From Streptomyces sp. WAC05374 (GTDB lineage Bacteria > Actinomycetota > Actinomycetes > Streptomycetales > Streptomycetaceae): a stretch of 64,000 nt of DNA. A model generated the notes under the pieces. The model was given only the letters and a program-made list of their open reading frames with translations. It was not told where the DNA came from and did not search any database. Where the stretch lies: assembly GCF_004353505.1 (NCBI RefSeq), contig NZ_SMNQ01000001.1, positions 248,001 to 312,000 of the forward strand, read 5' to 3'. Shown here one piece after another: positions 1 through 8,349 of the stretch. The translations under genes and the position numbers were made by a program. Numbering within the stretch: position 1 is the stretch's first letter; the number at the start of each line of letters is the position of its first letter.

Positions 1-796
1 CGCTGGCGACCGACACCACGGCGTCGCGCAGCCGTGCGCCCGTCTCGCCGTCCGGGAAGCGCGCGACGCCGATGCGCCAGCCGCCGATGCCGAGGGTCTT
101 GGACAGGCCGCTGGTGACGACCGTGCGTTCGGGGGCCGCTTCCGCCGGGCTGAGGAAGGGGGTGGCGACGGGGTCGTGCACGATGTCCCGGTAGATCTCG
201 TCCGAGACGATCAGCAGGTCCTCCTCCCGGGCGAGCGCGGCCAGTTCCCGTACCAGGGCCGGTGGGGCGAGGGTGCCGGTCGGGTTGTCGGGCAGGGTCA
301 GGACGAGCAGCCGGGGGTCGTGCCCGTCGGCCCTGGCTTGCCGGAGGGTGGCGCGCAGGGCGGCCGGTTCGGGGACACCGCCGCAGTCGGCGGGGACGGG
401 CACGCCGAAGACGCGCTTGCCCGCGTACTGGGCCTGCGGGGCGTACGTGTTCCACGCCGGCCGCGGCAGCAGCACGTCCCCCGGGACGGCCAGTTGCAGG
501 GCCATCAGCAACGGTTTGCTGCCGGGGGCGACCACGATCCGGTCCGCCGCGGTGGGCAGGCCGCGCCGGGCGAAGTACCCGGCCACGGACCGGCGTACGC
601 CTGGGGCACCGGCGACGGGGCCGTACGCGGCGCGGGCCGCGCCGTCCGCCAGTCGGCGGGCCAGTTGGGGCAGCAGCGGCAGGCGTGCCTCGCCGAAGGC
701 CAGGTGCACCAGTGACTCGCCCGCGGCCGTGCGCTCGTCGACGAGCTGGTTGAGCGCCAGGTTCGGGGAAGGGGGGCGCGGGGCCGGCGTGCTCAT
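1..796 (-). CDS. Class I/II aminotransferase (3' end outside the window)
   Basis: PLP-dependent fold-type-I aminotransferase; 265 residues are visible and the C-terminus lies beyond base 1. Seen: the substrate/PLP motif NPTG (Asn171), the S-D-E-I-Y stretch with Asp199 and Tyr202, and the Schiff-base lysine in SGLSKTLGIGGWRIG (Lys233). The ATG overlaps the stop of the upstream radical SAM gene (ATGA), so the two are translationally coupled. It closes the leftward unit of the biosynthetic cluster and probably transaminates a precursor or intermediate amino acid. The substrate cannot be read from the sequence; aspartate/aromatic-type subgroup I is the closest general match. Confidence 0.9.
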   Translation of the reverse strand, partial: MSTPAPRPPSPNLALNQLVDERTAAGESLVHLAFGEARLPLLPQLARRLADGAARAAYGPVAGAPGVRRSVAGYFARRGLPTAADRIVVAPGSKPLLMALQLAVPGDVLLPRPAWNTYAPQAQYAGKRVFGVPVPADCGGVPEPAALRATLRQARADGHDPRLLVLTLPDNPTGTLAPPALVRELAALAREEDLLIVSDEIYRDIVHDPVATPFLSPAEAAPERTVVTSGLSKTLGIGGWRIGVARFPDGETGARLRDAVVSVAS

Positions 797-2148
797 GTCC
801 GGTTCCTTTCCGGGGTGTGCGGTCCGGGGGCCGCCGTTCCCCATACGGCCGCGGCGAGGTCCCGGGGGGTGCCGGGGGCCGGTTCGAGCTCGTCCAGCCA
901 CGCCGCGTCCGGCGACCAGCGGGCCCGGAACGGGCGGCCCACCAGGGACGGGTCGCGCGCCTGGAGCATCCGCAGCCGGAAGAAGGAACCGTCGCCGGTC
1001 TCCTCGACCCCGTCGACCACGACCTTGCCGGGCGTGGCCGACATGACCGGGCCGCGCACCGTGCGGGCGAGACCGGGCAGGGTGCGGTAGGCGGCGCCGA
1101 AGATGTCCACGGCCCGCGCGAGCGGCACCTTGAAGTAGTCGTGCGGTCCGGTGTCCCGCTCCACGAACAGGTAGTACGGGACCGCGCCCGCCGCCAGCTC
1201 GGCCCGCCACAGGGTGCTCCAGGCGGCCGCGTCGTCGTTGACGTGCGCGATCAGCGGCGCCTGGCAGTAGACGACCGCGCCGGTGGAGCGGATGCGGGCC
1301 AGTGCCCGGCGTGCCGGGCCGGTCTCCAGTTCACGCGGGTGGCTGAAGTGCGCCATCACGGCGAGCTGCTTGCCCGCCGCGACCACCTGCTCGAACAGCC
1401 GCAGCACGTCGTCGGCGTCCTGGTCGGTGACGAAGCGCTGCGGCCAGTAGGCCACCGACTTGGTGCCGATGCGGATGGTGTCCACCGTCCGCACCTCGAG
1501 AAGGGGTTCCAGGTGGCCGCGCAGCCGCTCGGTGGACATGACCATCGGGTCGCCGCCGGTCACCAGGACGTCGCTCACCTCGGGGTGCGCGTCCAGGTAG
1601 CCGAGCAGGCCGGTGGGGTCGGGGGCGGCGAAGCGGAGGTCGGCGTCGCCGACGAACTGCGCCCAGCGGAAGCAGTAGGTGCAGTAGGCGTGGCAGGTCT
1701 GTCCCTGGCCGGGGAAGTACAGCACGGTCTCGCGGTACTTGTGCTGGAGGCCGGGTATGACGGCGCCTGCCGGGTCGCGCGGCACGTTGAGCCGCTGCTG
1801 GCCCGACGGGTGCGGGTTGAGGCGGGCGCGGATGTCCTTGACCGCGTCCCGCAGCGGCAGCCGGTCCGCCGGGTCGGCCGACAGCTTGGCGAGCTGTTCC
1901 TCGTCCGCGGCGGTGAGCATGCCCCGCTGGGGGAAGGTGAGCTGGAACATCGGGTCCTCGGGCACCCGCCGCCAGTCGATCAGCTCCGACAGGACGTACG
2001 CGTTGACCCGGAACGGCAGCACCAGGGAGATGCGGCGCACGGTCTCGCGGACCTCGTCGGACAGCCCGTACCGCGCCGCGATCTCGTCGATGTGGCGGGG
2101 CCCGTACGCCCGGAAGCGCTCGGCCCCCACCGCGCCGGCCGGTGTCAC
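793..2148 (-). CDS. Lysine-2,3-aminomutase-like radical SAM enzyme (KamA family)
   Basis: 451 aa from a GTG that overlaps the carbamoyltransferase stop (GTGA). The radical SAM cluster motif CHAYCTYC (Cys152, Cys156, Cys159) fits the CxxxCxxC pattern. A glycine-rich SAM-binding VTGGDP follows at about residues 196-201, and a likely PLP lysine lies in ATPGKVVVDG (Lys375), as in the family. KamA enzymes use SAM, PLP and [4Fe-4S] to move an alpha-amino group to the beta carbon (lysine, glutamate or arginine). The sequence after the cluster (FRWAQFVG) differs from the FRR of classical lysine enzymes, so the substrate is open. The context suggests it makes a beta-amino acid building block. An in-frame extension upstream of the GTG only overlaps the neighbouring gene. 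Confidence 0.9.
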   Translation of the reverse strand: MTPAGAVGAERFRAYGPRHIDEIAARYGLSDEVRETVRRISLVLPFRVNAYVLSELIDWRRVPEDPMFQLTFPQRGMLTAADEEQLAKLSADPADRLPLRDAVKDIRARLNPHPSGQQRLNVPRDPAGAVIPGLQHKYRETVLYFPGQGQTCHAYCTYCFRWAQFVGDADLRFAAPDPTGLLGYLDAHPEVSDVLVTGGDPMVMSTERLRGHLEPLLEVRTVDTIRIGTKSVAYWPQRFVTDQDADDVLRLFEQVVAAGKQLAVMAHFSHPRELETGPARRALARIRSTGAVVYCQAPLIAHVNDDAAAWSTLWRAELAAGAVPYYLFVERDTGPHDYFKVPLARAVDIFGAAYRTLPGLARTVRGPVMSATPGKVVVDGVEETGDGSFFRLRMLQARDPSLVGRPFRARWSPDAAWLDELEPAPGTPRDLAAAVWGTAAPGPHTPERNRT

Positions 2149-3821
2149 CGCGCACCCCCCGGCCGGTCCGCCTTGCGGTACAACCGGTCGCCGAGCACCA
2201 GGAAGTCCAGGTCCATGGAGCGGAACGCGGCCACCGCGTCCCGGGCGGTGTCGACGATCGGCTCGCCCCGGTCGTTGAACGAGGTGTTCAGCAGCACCGG
2301 CGGCGCGCCCCGGGTCTCCAGGGCGTCCAGGACGGCGCCCACGGCCGGTGCCTCGTCGCCGTGCAGCACCTGGGGCCTGGTCGTGCCGTCGACGTGCACC
2401 ACGCCCGGGGCGACCGCGCGGCCCAGTTCGGTGGCGCGCGCGGCGCCCAGCATGTACAGGCTCAGGTGCTCCTGCCGCTCCCACAGCCGTGCCCCGTAGG
2501 CGGGGCGGGTCACGCCCGCGAAGGGGCGCCACTGCTCACGGTTCTTGATGGTGTTCACGCGCGTGTTGACGCCGGCGGTGTCCGGTACGGCGATGATCGA
2601 CCGGTGGCACAGCGCTCGCGGGCCGACCTCGGCGCGGCCCTGGGCGACCGCGCCGACGGCGCCTGCGAGCAGGAGTTCCGTCACGTGGTCGATGTCCAGC
2701 GCGGTGGCCGTCAGGCCCGAGGTGTCGACCGGTTCGCCGCGCCCGGCGGGGCCGGACCCGTGGATGTCGCTGCCCAGGTAGGGGCTGAGGGCCCCGGTGC
2801 GCCGGCGGGGCGGGCGGACGGTCCAGGCCGCGCCGAGCGCCACACCGGCGTCGTGCGGCACGGGCGGTACGTACAGCGGTCCGGGCAGTGTGCCGTTGGT
2901 GCTGCAGTTGAGCGCGACACCGCCGCTGAGGCAGAGTTCCTCGACCCCGGCCGCCTTGCGGGCCAGGGCGGCGAGGTGGGTGACCGTCTCCTCGATGACG
3001 CGCTGCGCGGTGTAGGCGACGAGCACCGCCTTGGGGTCCTCGGCGAGGCGCCCCTCGGGCAGGCTCGGGGCGTCCGTCCCGGCGATGGCCGTGTAGCGCT
3101 CGCGCCAGCGGCCGACGACCGTCTCGTACTGCTCCTTGATCTCGTCGGCGGTGGCCCGGCCGGTGTTCTCCGCCAGCGGCTCCACGGCGAGCCGGAAGTC
3201 GTCGCCCCGGACGTCCACGAGCTGCTCGACCTCCAGGCCGGCGGCGCGCCCGTAGGCGGCCAGGCCCATGGTCTTGCCGGCGTTGAGGAACGAGAAGCCG
3301 AGCCAGGTGGAGGCGGCGTCGTAGGCGTAGCCCAGTGAGGCGGTGCGCTGCCAGCTCCGTTCCCTGCGCGGTGGCGCTCCCTCCTCGTACGTCCAGATCG
3401 ACGAGGACTCGTTCTCCCCGTGCCCGTCGATCACCAGGACACCGGCCTTGGGGAACGGCGAGGCGTGGAAGGCGGAGGCGGCGTGCGCCTGGTGGTGCGG
3501 GACCCGGACGACCTCCGGGGTACGGGCGCCGAAGTCCAGGCCGACCGCGTAGGCGAGGAACTCGGCGTCGTCGGCGAACCGGCGCGGGTAGAGCTGCTCG
3601 CCGTCCCAGCCGACGGCGACGACGTCGATGTCGGACGCGGGGATGCCCGCCTGCTCCAGGCAGAACCGGGCGGCGTTCACGGGCTTGCGGTACAGGGAGT
3701 GGCGGCGGCGGTTGATCCGCTCCTCCTCGGAGAAGGCGACGATGTCGCCGTCACCGTTGACGAGGCAGGCGGAGGTGTCGTGCCAGCCGGTCGGCGGCGC
3801 GTTGACGCCCAGAATCCACAT
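2145..3821 (-). CDS. NodU/CmcH-type carbamoyltransferase
   Basis: 558 aa, full length for the family (about 550-600). N-terminal Kae1/ASKHA-like fold starting ILGVNAPPTGWHDTSACLV, a metal-binding VPHHQAHAASAFHASPF stretch (about residues 110-126), an ATP-binding DGHGENESSS loop and the LCLSGGVALNC motif; the C-terminal YrdC-like part contains VGPRALCHRS. Family members transfer carbamoyl from carbamoyl phosphate via carbamoyl-AMP to a hydroxyl on an antibiotic or Nod factor. It starts at ATG with an upstream purine-rich AGGAAAGGAA and is coupled to the radical SAM gene. Inference: the final product carries an O-carbamoyl group. Confidence in the family is high; the acceptor is unknown. Confidence 0.94.
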   Translation of the reverse strand: MWILGVNAPPTGWHDTSACLVNGDGDIVAFSEEERINRRRHSLYRKPVNAARFCLEQAGIPASDIDVVAVGWDGEQLYPRRFADDAEFLAYAVGLDFGARTPEVVRVPHHQAHAASAFHASPFPKAGVLVIDGHGENESSSIWTYEEGAPPRRERSWQRTASLGYAYDAASTWLGFSFLNAGKTMGLAAYGRAAGLEVEQLVDVRGDDFRLAVEPLAENTGRATADEIKEQYETVVGRWRERYTAIAGTDAPSLPEGRLAEDPKAVLVAYTAQRVIEETVTHLAALARKAAGVEELCLSGGVALNCSTNGTLPGPLYVPPVPHDAGVALGAAWTVRPPRRRTGALSPYLGSDIHGSGPAGRGEPVDTSGLTATALDIDHVTELLLAGAVGAVAQGRAEVGPRALCHRSIIAVPDTAGVNTRVNTIKNREQWRPFAGVTRPAYGARLWERQEHLSLYMLGAARATELGRAVAPGVVHVDGTTRPQVLHGDEAPAVGAVLDALETRGAPPVLLNTSFNDRGEPIVDTARDAVAAFRSMDLDFLVLGDRLYRKADRPGGAR

Positions 3822-3917
3822 GGAGCGGGTTCCTTTCCTCTTCCCCCGGCCCGGTCGGCTCGGGCGGGGCCGGGGTGTCGGATGCGGTCGGTGTGTGGGG
3901 TGCCGCGCGTGCGTGGG

Positions 3918-6428
3918 TCAGGGGCGCGGCGCGGTGTCGGGCCCGCCGAGCGGCTCGGGGGCGGGGTGGGGATGGTGGGGGTGGGGGTGGTCGGGCTGGG
4001 TCAGGGGGTCGACGGCGCAGCGCACCGCGCGTTGCGCGCGGTCCAGTGCGGTCGCGCACTCCCGCGGGGTGTCGCCCACGGCCACCAGGGCGGCGAGGCG
4101 CGGCACGATGCCGTGCGGGGGCAGCCGGAGGACGCTCCCGGGGGCGGCGAGCGCCACGGCGCGTTCGATGCCGGGGAGGGCCGCCGCGCCGTCGACGTCC
4201 AGGGAGCGGACGACGGCGTCCTGCGCGGGGTAGAGGAACCGGACCTCGGCGCACCGGTCACGGGTGCGTTCCGGCGCGGGGGTGCGGCCGAGCGCGATGT
4301 CGGCGGCCGCGGCGATCTGGTCGACGCCCGTGGCGAGCCGGCCGAGCAGCGGGATGAAGTCCCCGCCGAGCCGGCCGTTCACCTCCACGATGCGCGGCCC
4401 GGAGCCGGTCAGGCGCAGTTCGGTGTGGGTGATGCCGGTGCGGATGGAGAGGGCCTCGTGGGCCGCGGTGAGCACCGCCCGTACCGCGTCGGCCCACGGC
4501 TCGTCGTCCCACGGCCTGACGAGGTGGCCGACCTCCTCGAAGTACGGGGCGAAGCCCAGGCGCTTGTGGGCCACGTTCAGCACGCGGACCTCGCCGCCGC
4601 TCACCGCGCAGTCGACGCTGATCTCCGGACCTCGCAGGTACTCCTCGACGATCGCCCCGTCGAGCCGGTCGATGCCGGGGAAGGCCGAGGAGACGGCCTG
4701 CTCGTAGGCGTGGGCGACCTGTTCGGCGCCGCCGGCCACGGTGACCCCGATGCTGCCGGCGAGGGCGCGCGGTTTGACGACCACGGGCAGGCCCAGTTCC
4801 TCGGCCGCCGCGACTGCCTCCTCGCGGCCGTGCACGTGCCGGAACCCGGCCGAGGGCACGCCCGCCGCGGTCAGGACGCGGCGCGTGGTGAGCTTGTCGC
4901 GGCAGCCGCGCACCGCCCGGGGGCTCATGTGCGGCAGCCCCAGCCGGCGGGCGACCTCGGCGGTGGTCTCCAGCAGGGTCTCGTCCCAGGTGAGCACCGC
5001 TCCCGGGCCGGGGCGGCCGGTCAGCAGCGAGGCGACGGCCCGGGTCGTGTCGTCCGCGTCGGCGGTGTCGGCGGCCCGGAACCGGTCGGCCACGTACGGA
5101 CGTTGCCAGTCGATGTCCTGCGGCTGGACCAGGGCGGTCTCCACGTGCGCGGCCGCGCTGTCCAGGGCGTACCGGCGGTAGGGCGGGTTGCCGCAGCCGA
5201 CGACGACCAGACGGGCGGGCGCGCCGGGGTCGACCGGGGTGCTGGTGAGCCGTGTCCGCTCGGCCGTGCGGCGGATCGCCGCCTCGACCTCGGCGCTGCT
5301 CGTGCCGGAGAACCGGAACCGTGCCCCGGCGTGTTCGTAGCCGCCGCCCCGCATCAGCGCCCCGGTCTCGGGGACGACCCGGGCGTACGCGCCGCCGTCC
5401 TCGGGGACGGTGGCCTCCTCCACGCGGCACGGCGGCGGGACGGAGGGCGGTACGAGCAGCCAGCCGGCCACCGCGCCGGGCCGGGGCAGCGTGGGCGGGG
5501 TGGGGTCGGGCGCGCCGGTCTGGTGGGCGAAGGCCGCCGCCATCAGGTCGACGCCGTGGACGTCCCGCCAGACGAACGGGACTTCGGCGCCGCCCGGACG
5601 GGCTCCGATCTCGAGCACGGTGAGTTCGCCGGAGCCGCTCGCGAAGAGCTCCAGGTGGAACACCGACGGCCCGGACAGCAGCGCCCGGGTGGCGGCGCCG
5701 GTGATCTCGCCGATCCGGGCGAGGAGCTCGGGGTCGTCGATCTCGACCGAGCCCAGGGCGGTGCCGGTGGTGAACTCCCAGCAGGTGTTCAGGTAGCGGG
5801 AGGCCCGCCAGGGGCCGAGGGCGGCGCCGGTGAAGACGCCGTCCACGTGCAGGACGTCGTCGGGCATCCACGGCTGGACGAGCATGCCGGTGTCGGACGG
5901 GAAGGCGTACCGCGTGAGCTGCTCGGGGGTGTCCAGCCGGGTGATGCCGGCGCTGGCCGTGCCCCGGCGCGGTTTCAGCAGCACCGGCCAGCCGTGCTCG
6001 GAGGCGAACGCCGCGACCGCGTCGTGGTCGCCGGCCTCCGCGGTGGCCGGCACCGGCACACCGGCCGCGTCCAGCCGCCGAGCCATGAGGAGCTTGTCGC
6101 GCAGCGGGCGCAGTTCCTCCTCGCCGGGTCCGGGCAGGCCGAGTTCGCCGCGCAGTTGGGCGGCGAGGTCGAGGTCGGTCTCCTGGAGGGCCACGACGCG
6201 GGTCGGCGGGCCGGTCTGTTCGGTCAGCGCGTCGACGGCCTCCCGTACGGCCTTCTCGTCCTCGGTGCTGTCCACGAGGCGGAGGCCGGCGGCCTGGTCG
6301 ACGGGGAGGTGGCGTGCGGCCTGCTCGGTGGTGATGTAGCTGACCCGGTGGGCCGTGTGGTCGACGTACCCGGCGTAGTCGGCGTAACGGTCGGTCCACC
6401 GGTGGATGACGATCACGTGGTGGCGCAC
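3918..6428 (-). CDS. Tandem ATP-grasp ligase (two complete ATP-grasp domains)
   Basis: 836 aa from a GTG preceded by a perfect AGGAGG four bases upstream (6433-6438). Two ATP-grasp modules are visible. Module 1 (about 105-395) has VLLKPRRGTASAGI for ATP binding and LEIGARPGG at the metal site. Module 2 (about 505-790) has VVKPRALAGSIGV, EEYLRGPEISVD and VEVNGRLGGDFIP. Each module has its own pre-ATP-grasp region: residues 1-105 begin VRHHVIVIHRW, and residues 405-500 begin RLVVVGCGNPPY. The tail is rich in His-Pro. Standalone ATP-grasp ligases make carboxylate-amine bonds through acyl phosphates, so one protein could form two amide bonds or have one regulatory half. Module 1 has Gly where module 2 keeps the metal-site Asn. 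Confidence 0.92.
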   Translation of the reverse strand: MRHHVIVIHRWTDRYADYAGYVDHTAHRVSYITTEQAARHLPVDQAAGLRLVDSTEDEKAVREAVDALTEQTGPPTRVVALQETDLDLAAQLRGELGLPGPGEEELRPLRDKLLMARRLDAAGVPVPATAEAGDHDAVAAFASEHGWPVLLKPRRGTASAGITRLDTPEQLTRYAFPSDTGMLVQPWMPDDVLHVDGVFTGAALGPWRASRYLNTCWEFTTGTALGSVEIDDPELLARIGEITGAATRALLSGPSVFHLELFASGSGELTVLEIGARPGGAEVPFVWRDVHGVDLMAAAFAHQTGAPDPTPPTLPRPGAVAGWLLVPPSVPPPCRVEEATVPEDGGAYARVVPETGALMRGGGYEHAGARFRFSGTSSAEVEAAIRRTAERTRLTSTPVDPGAPARLVVVGCGNPPYRRYALDSAAAHVETALVQPQDIDWQRPYVADRFRAADTADADDTTRAVASLLTGRPGPGAVLTWDETLLETTAEVARRLGLPHMSPRAVRGCRDKLTTRRVLTAAGVPSAGFRHVHGREEAVAAAEELGLPVVVKPRALAGSIGVTVAGGAEQVAHAYEQAVSSAFPGIDRLDGAIVEEYLRGPEISVDCAVSGGEVRVLNVAHKRLGFAPYFEEVGHLVRPWDDEPWADAVRAVLTAAHEALSIRTGITHTELRLTGSGPRIVEVNGRLGGDFIPLLGRLATGVDQIAAAADIALGRTPAPERTRDRCAEVRFLYPAQDAVVRSLDVDGAAALPGIERAVALAAPGSVLRLPPHGIVPRLAALVAVGDTPRECATALDRAQRAVRCAVDPLTQPDHPHPHHPHPAPEPLGGPDTAPRP

Positions 6429-6568
6429 GGAACCTCCTGGAGCGACAACGGTGTACGGGGGTACGGGACGGGGGTGGGGGACGGGGACGCCGCGACGGGC
6501 GGGCACGGGACGGGCGGGCTCGGAGGTGGGCGGCGCGGTGCTCCTTCTCGGGCCGGGTGGTTGTGTTC

Positions 6569-7933
6569 TCAGGCCCGGTGGCCGTGTTCTCGGGCCGCGT
6601 GGCCGTGGGCGGCGGTCAGCAGGGTGTCGTGCAGGTCCCACAGGAGGGCGGCGCACGTCTCGCGCCGCAGGTCCTTGGCGGTGAGACGGACGGAGAGGGT
6701 GTGCTCGTCCTCCAGCGCCCGTGCGTAACAGCGGGGGCCGATCGTGGTGAAGGGCTCCTCCCACACGAGGGTGGCCTCGCCCTCGGTGCCCCCGTCCGGC
6801 GCGTCCGGGGCCGGGACCTGCCTGTCCTGCGCCGTGTCCCGCCCGTCCGGCAGCGGGCCCGCCGCGGCCGGTGGTACGGCGACGAAGTTGAACGCGCAGG
6901 CGGCTTCGGGCGCCCCGGGGGTACGAGCGCGGAGCGCCGCGACCGCCCGTACGTCGTGCGTGCCGTGCCGGAACGCGGCCAGCCCGCTCCAGTGCGCGGC
7001 ACGGGCCAGTTCGGCGAGGGGGGCGCCGGTGTCCTCGATCAGGGCCGGCACCCATTGGTTCATGGACGTCACGGTGTCCCGCCAGCGTGCGGTGAACCGG
7101 TTGGCGCTCATCAACTGCACCATCAGCCGCTCGCCGCTGGTGCCGCTGCCGTGGCCGTCGGAGTGGCAGCGGCGGGCGACGGCGCCCGCGAAGGCGGCGA
7201 GGACCACACCGGCGACGGAGACTCCCTCGCGGGCGGCGATCGTCCGCGCGGCGGCGCGTGCGCGGACGGAGGTCAGGGTGCCCTGGACGGCGGTGCCCGG
7301 TGCTTCGGCGTCACGCGGAAGACCGGTCGGCGGGGCGGCGTCGAGCACGTGCTCCCAGTGGGCGAGCGCGGCGCGTTGCCGCCGGAGACCGGCGGGTGAG
7401 TACTGGTCCGCCGCCAGTTCGGCGGGGCCGGGCGGCGGGGCCCCGAGCCGTCCCGGATCGGTGATCTCCCGCAGCAGTTCCTGGCGCAACTGCTCCTGGG
7501 CCCATGCGTCGGCGACGATGTGGTGTTTGGCGAAGAGCAGGTGGGAGGGCGCTGTGCCGCGGGTCACCAGGCGGGCCCGCCAGCCGTGTTCGCGCCCGAG
7601 GTCGAAGGGGCGTGCCGCGAGGGCGAGTGCGGCGTGGGTGAGGGGTTGTTCGTCGTCCCCGCCGGTGTCGGTGAGGTCGACCGTGGCGCGGATCTCCTCG
7701 TCCGGAGGCAACTGGCGTGGGTCGTCGGGGTCGTGGAGGTCGTAGCGCGTCCTGAGCGAGGGGTGGCGCAGTGCCAGTGCGTGGAGGGCGGCGCTGACCG
7801 CTTCCGTTCGCGTGCCCCGCGGAAGGGCCCACACGGCGGCGTTGTTGGGTTCGTGCCGGCGCGAGGGCGGCAGGTCCCGGATGTCGTGCCAGACCGAGAG
7901 CTGCCCTAGGGACAGGGGGGTTGTCTCGGCCAT
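6569..7933 (-). CDS. Free-standing NRPS condensation domain
   Basis: 454 aa, one condensation (C) domain. The catalytic HHxxxDxW is intact as HHIVADAW (residues 137-144). An N-terminal SLGQLSVWH resembles C1, and a Q-x-M-S-A-N-R stretch (about 275-281) sits where C5 falls. No adenylation, thiolation or thioesterase domain is attached. Such enzymes condense a carrier-bound acyl or aminoacyl group with an amine, alcohol or carrier-bound partner. No carrier protein gene is seen here, so the donor must come from elsewhere or the reaction is unusual. It is first in the leftward unit, starting at ATG with GTGGAG upstream, and is divergent from the adenylation gene. Confidence 0.9.
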   Translation of the reverse strand: MAETTPLSLGQLSVWHDIRDLPPSRRHEPNNAAVWALPRGTRTEAVSAALHALALRHPSLRTRYDLHDPDDPRQLPPDEEIRATVDLTDTGGDDEQPLTHAALALAARPFDLGREHGWRARLVTRGTAPSHLLFAKHHIVADAWAQEQLRQELLREITDPGRLGAPPPGPAELAADQYSPAGLRRQRAALAHWEHVLDAAPPTGLPRDAEAPGTAVQGTLTSVRARAAARTIAAREGVSVAGVVLAAFAGAVARRCHSDGHGSGTSGERLMVQLMSANRFTARWRDTVTSMNQWVPALIEDTGAPLAELARAAHWSGLAAFRHGTHDVRAVAALRARTPGAPEAACAFNFVAVPPAAAGPLPDGRDTAQDRQVPAPDAPDGGTEGEATLVWEEPFTTIGPRCYARALEDEHTLSVRLTAKDLRRETCAALLWDLHDTLLTAAHGHAAREHGHRA

Positions 7934-7962
7934 TCACACTCCACTCACATTGCTTCCGCGAT

Positions 7963-7979
7963 GCGGAATACGATTTCCG
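7963..7979. promoter_or_regulatory. Dyad GCGGAAT-ACG-ATTTCCG in the divergent promoter
   Basis: Imperfect inverted repeat just upstream of the condensation-domain start. It shares the GCGGAAT half-site with a second dyad 250 bases away near the adenylation gene. The rest of the 416-base intergenic region (7934-8349) shows no gene. Inferred to be an operator for a cluster regulator not encoded in the window. Confidence 0.4.
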
Positions 7980-8220
7980 TTGCGATCATCAAGCTGCCAT
8001 ACGGCGCCGACACCTGTCCAGCGCCGACATGGCCGCCGACCCGCACCGCGAAGAGGGCGACCACCGCCCAACACCCGGGCAACACACCGGACATGACGGG
8101 TTCACGGGAAATTCGGGCATCTTCCGTGGACCCGCGCGCGACTCTCCGACACGACCACTCCTCCTGGCCGTCAGGACTGGCGTTCGAGCGCCGGTATGTG
8201 CAAACGTTCACTCCGGCGAT

Positions 8221-8246
8221 GGAATTCGCATTCCGCACAGCGGAAT
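8221..8246. promoter_or_regulatory. Overlapping dyads GGAAT-N4-ATTCC and ATTCCGC-ACA-GCGGAAT
   Basis: Two perfect overlapping inverted repeats (8221-8234 and 8230-8246) lie about 105 bases upstream of the adenylation-enzyme start. The half-site GCGGAAT/ATTCCGC recurs at 7963-7979. The arrangement is typical of a regulator binding on each side of a divergent promoter. The regulator is not identifiable from this window. Confidence 0.5.
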
Positions 8247-8349
8247 TGTGGCGATCGAGGTGCCGACCGCGGTGCCCTCCACCGCCCCACGACGCGGCCC
8301 CGCCGCCGGCGACACACGACGTACCACAGCGCAGGAGAAGGACACGGAC

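Noticed and set aside
3420-6728. A very long rightward open frame opposite the tandem ATP-grasp gene
   Set aside because: Typical antisense shadow in high-GC DNA: low-complexity Gly/Ala/Arg/Val content, no ribosome binding site and no family match; the leftward frame has clear ATP-grasp motifs.
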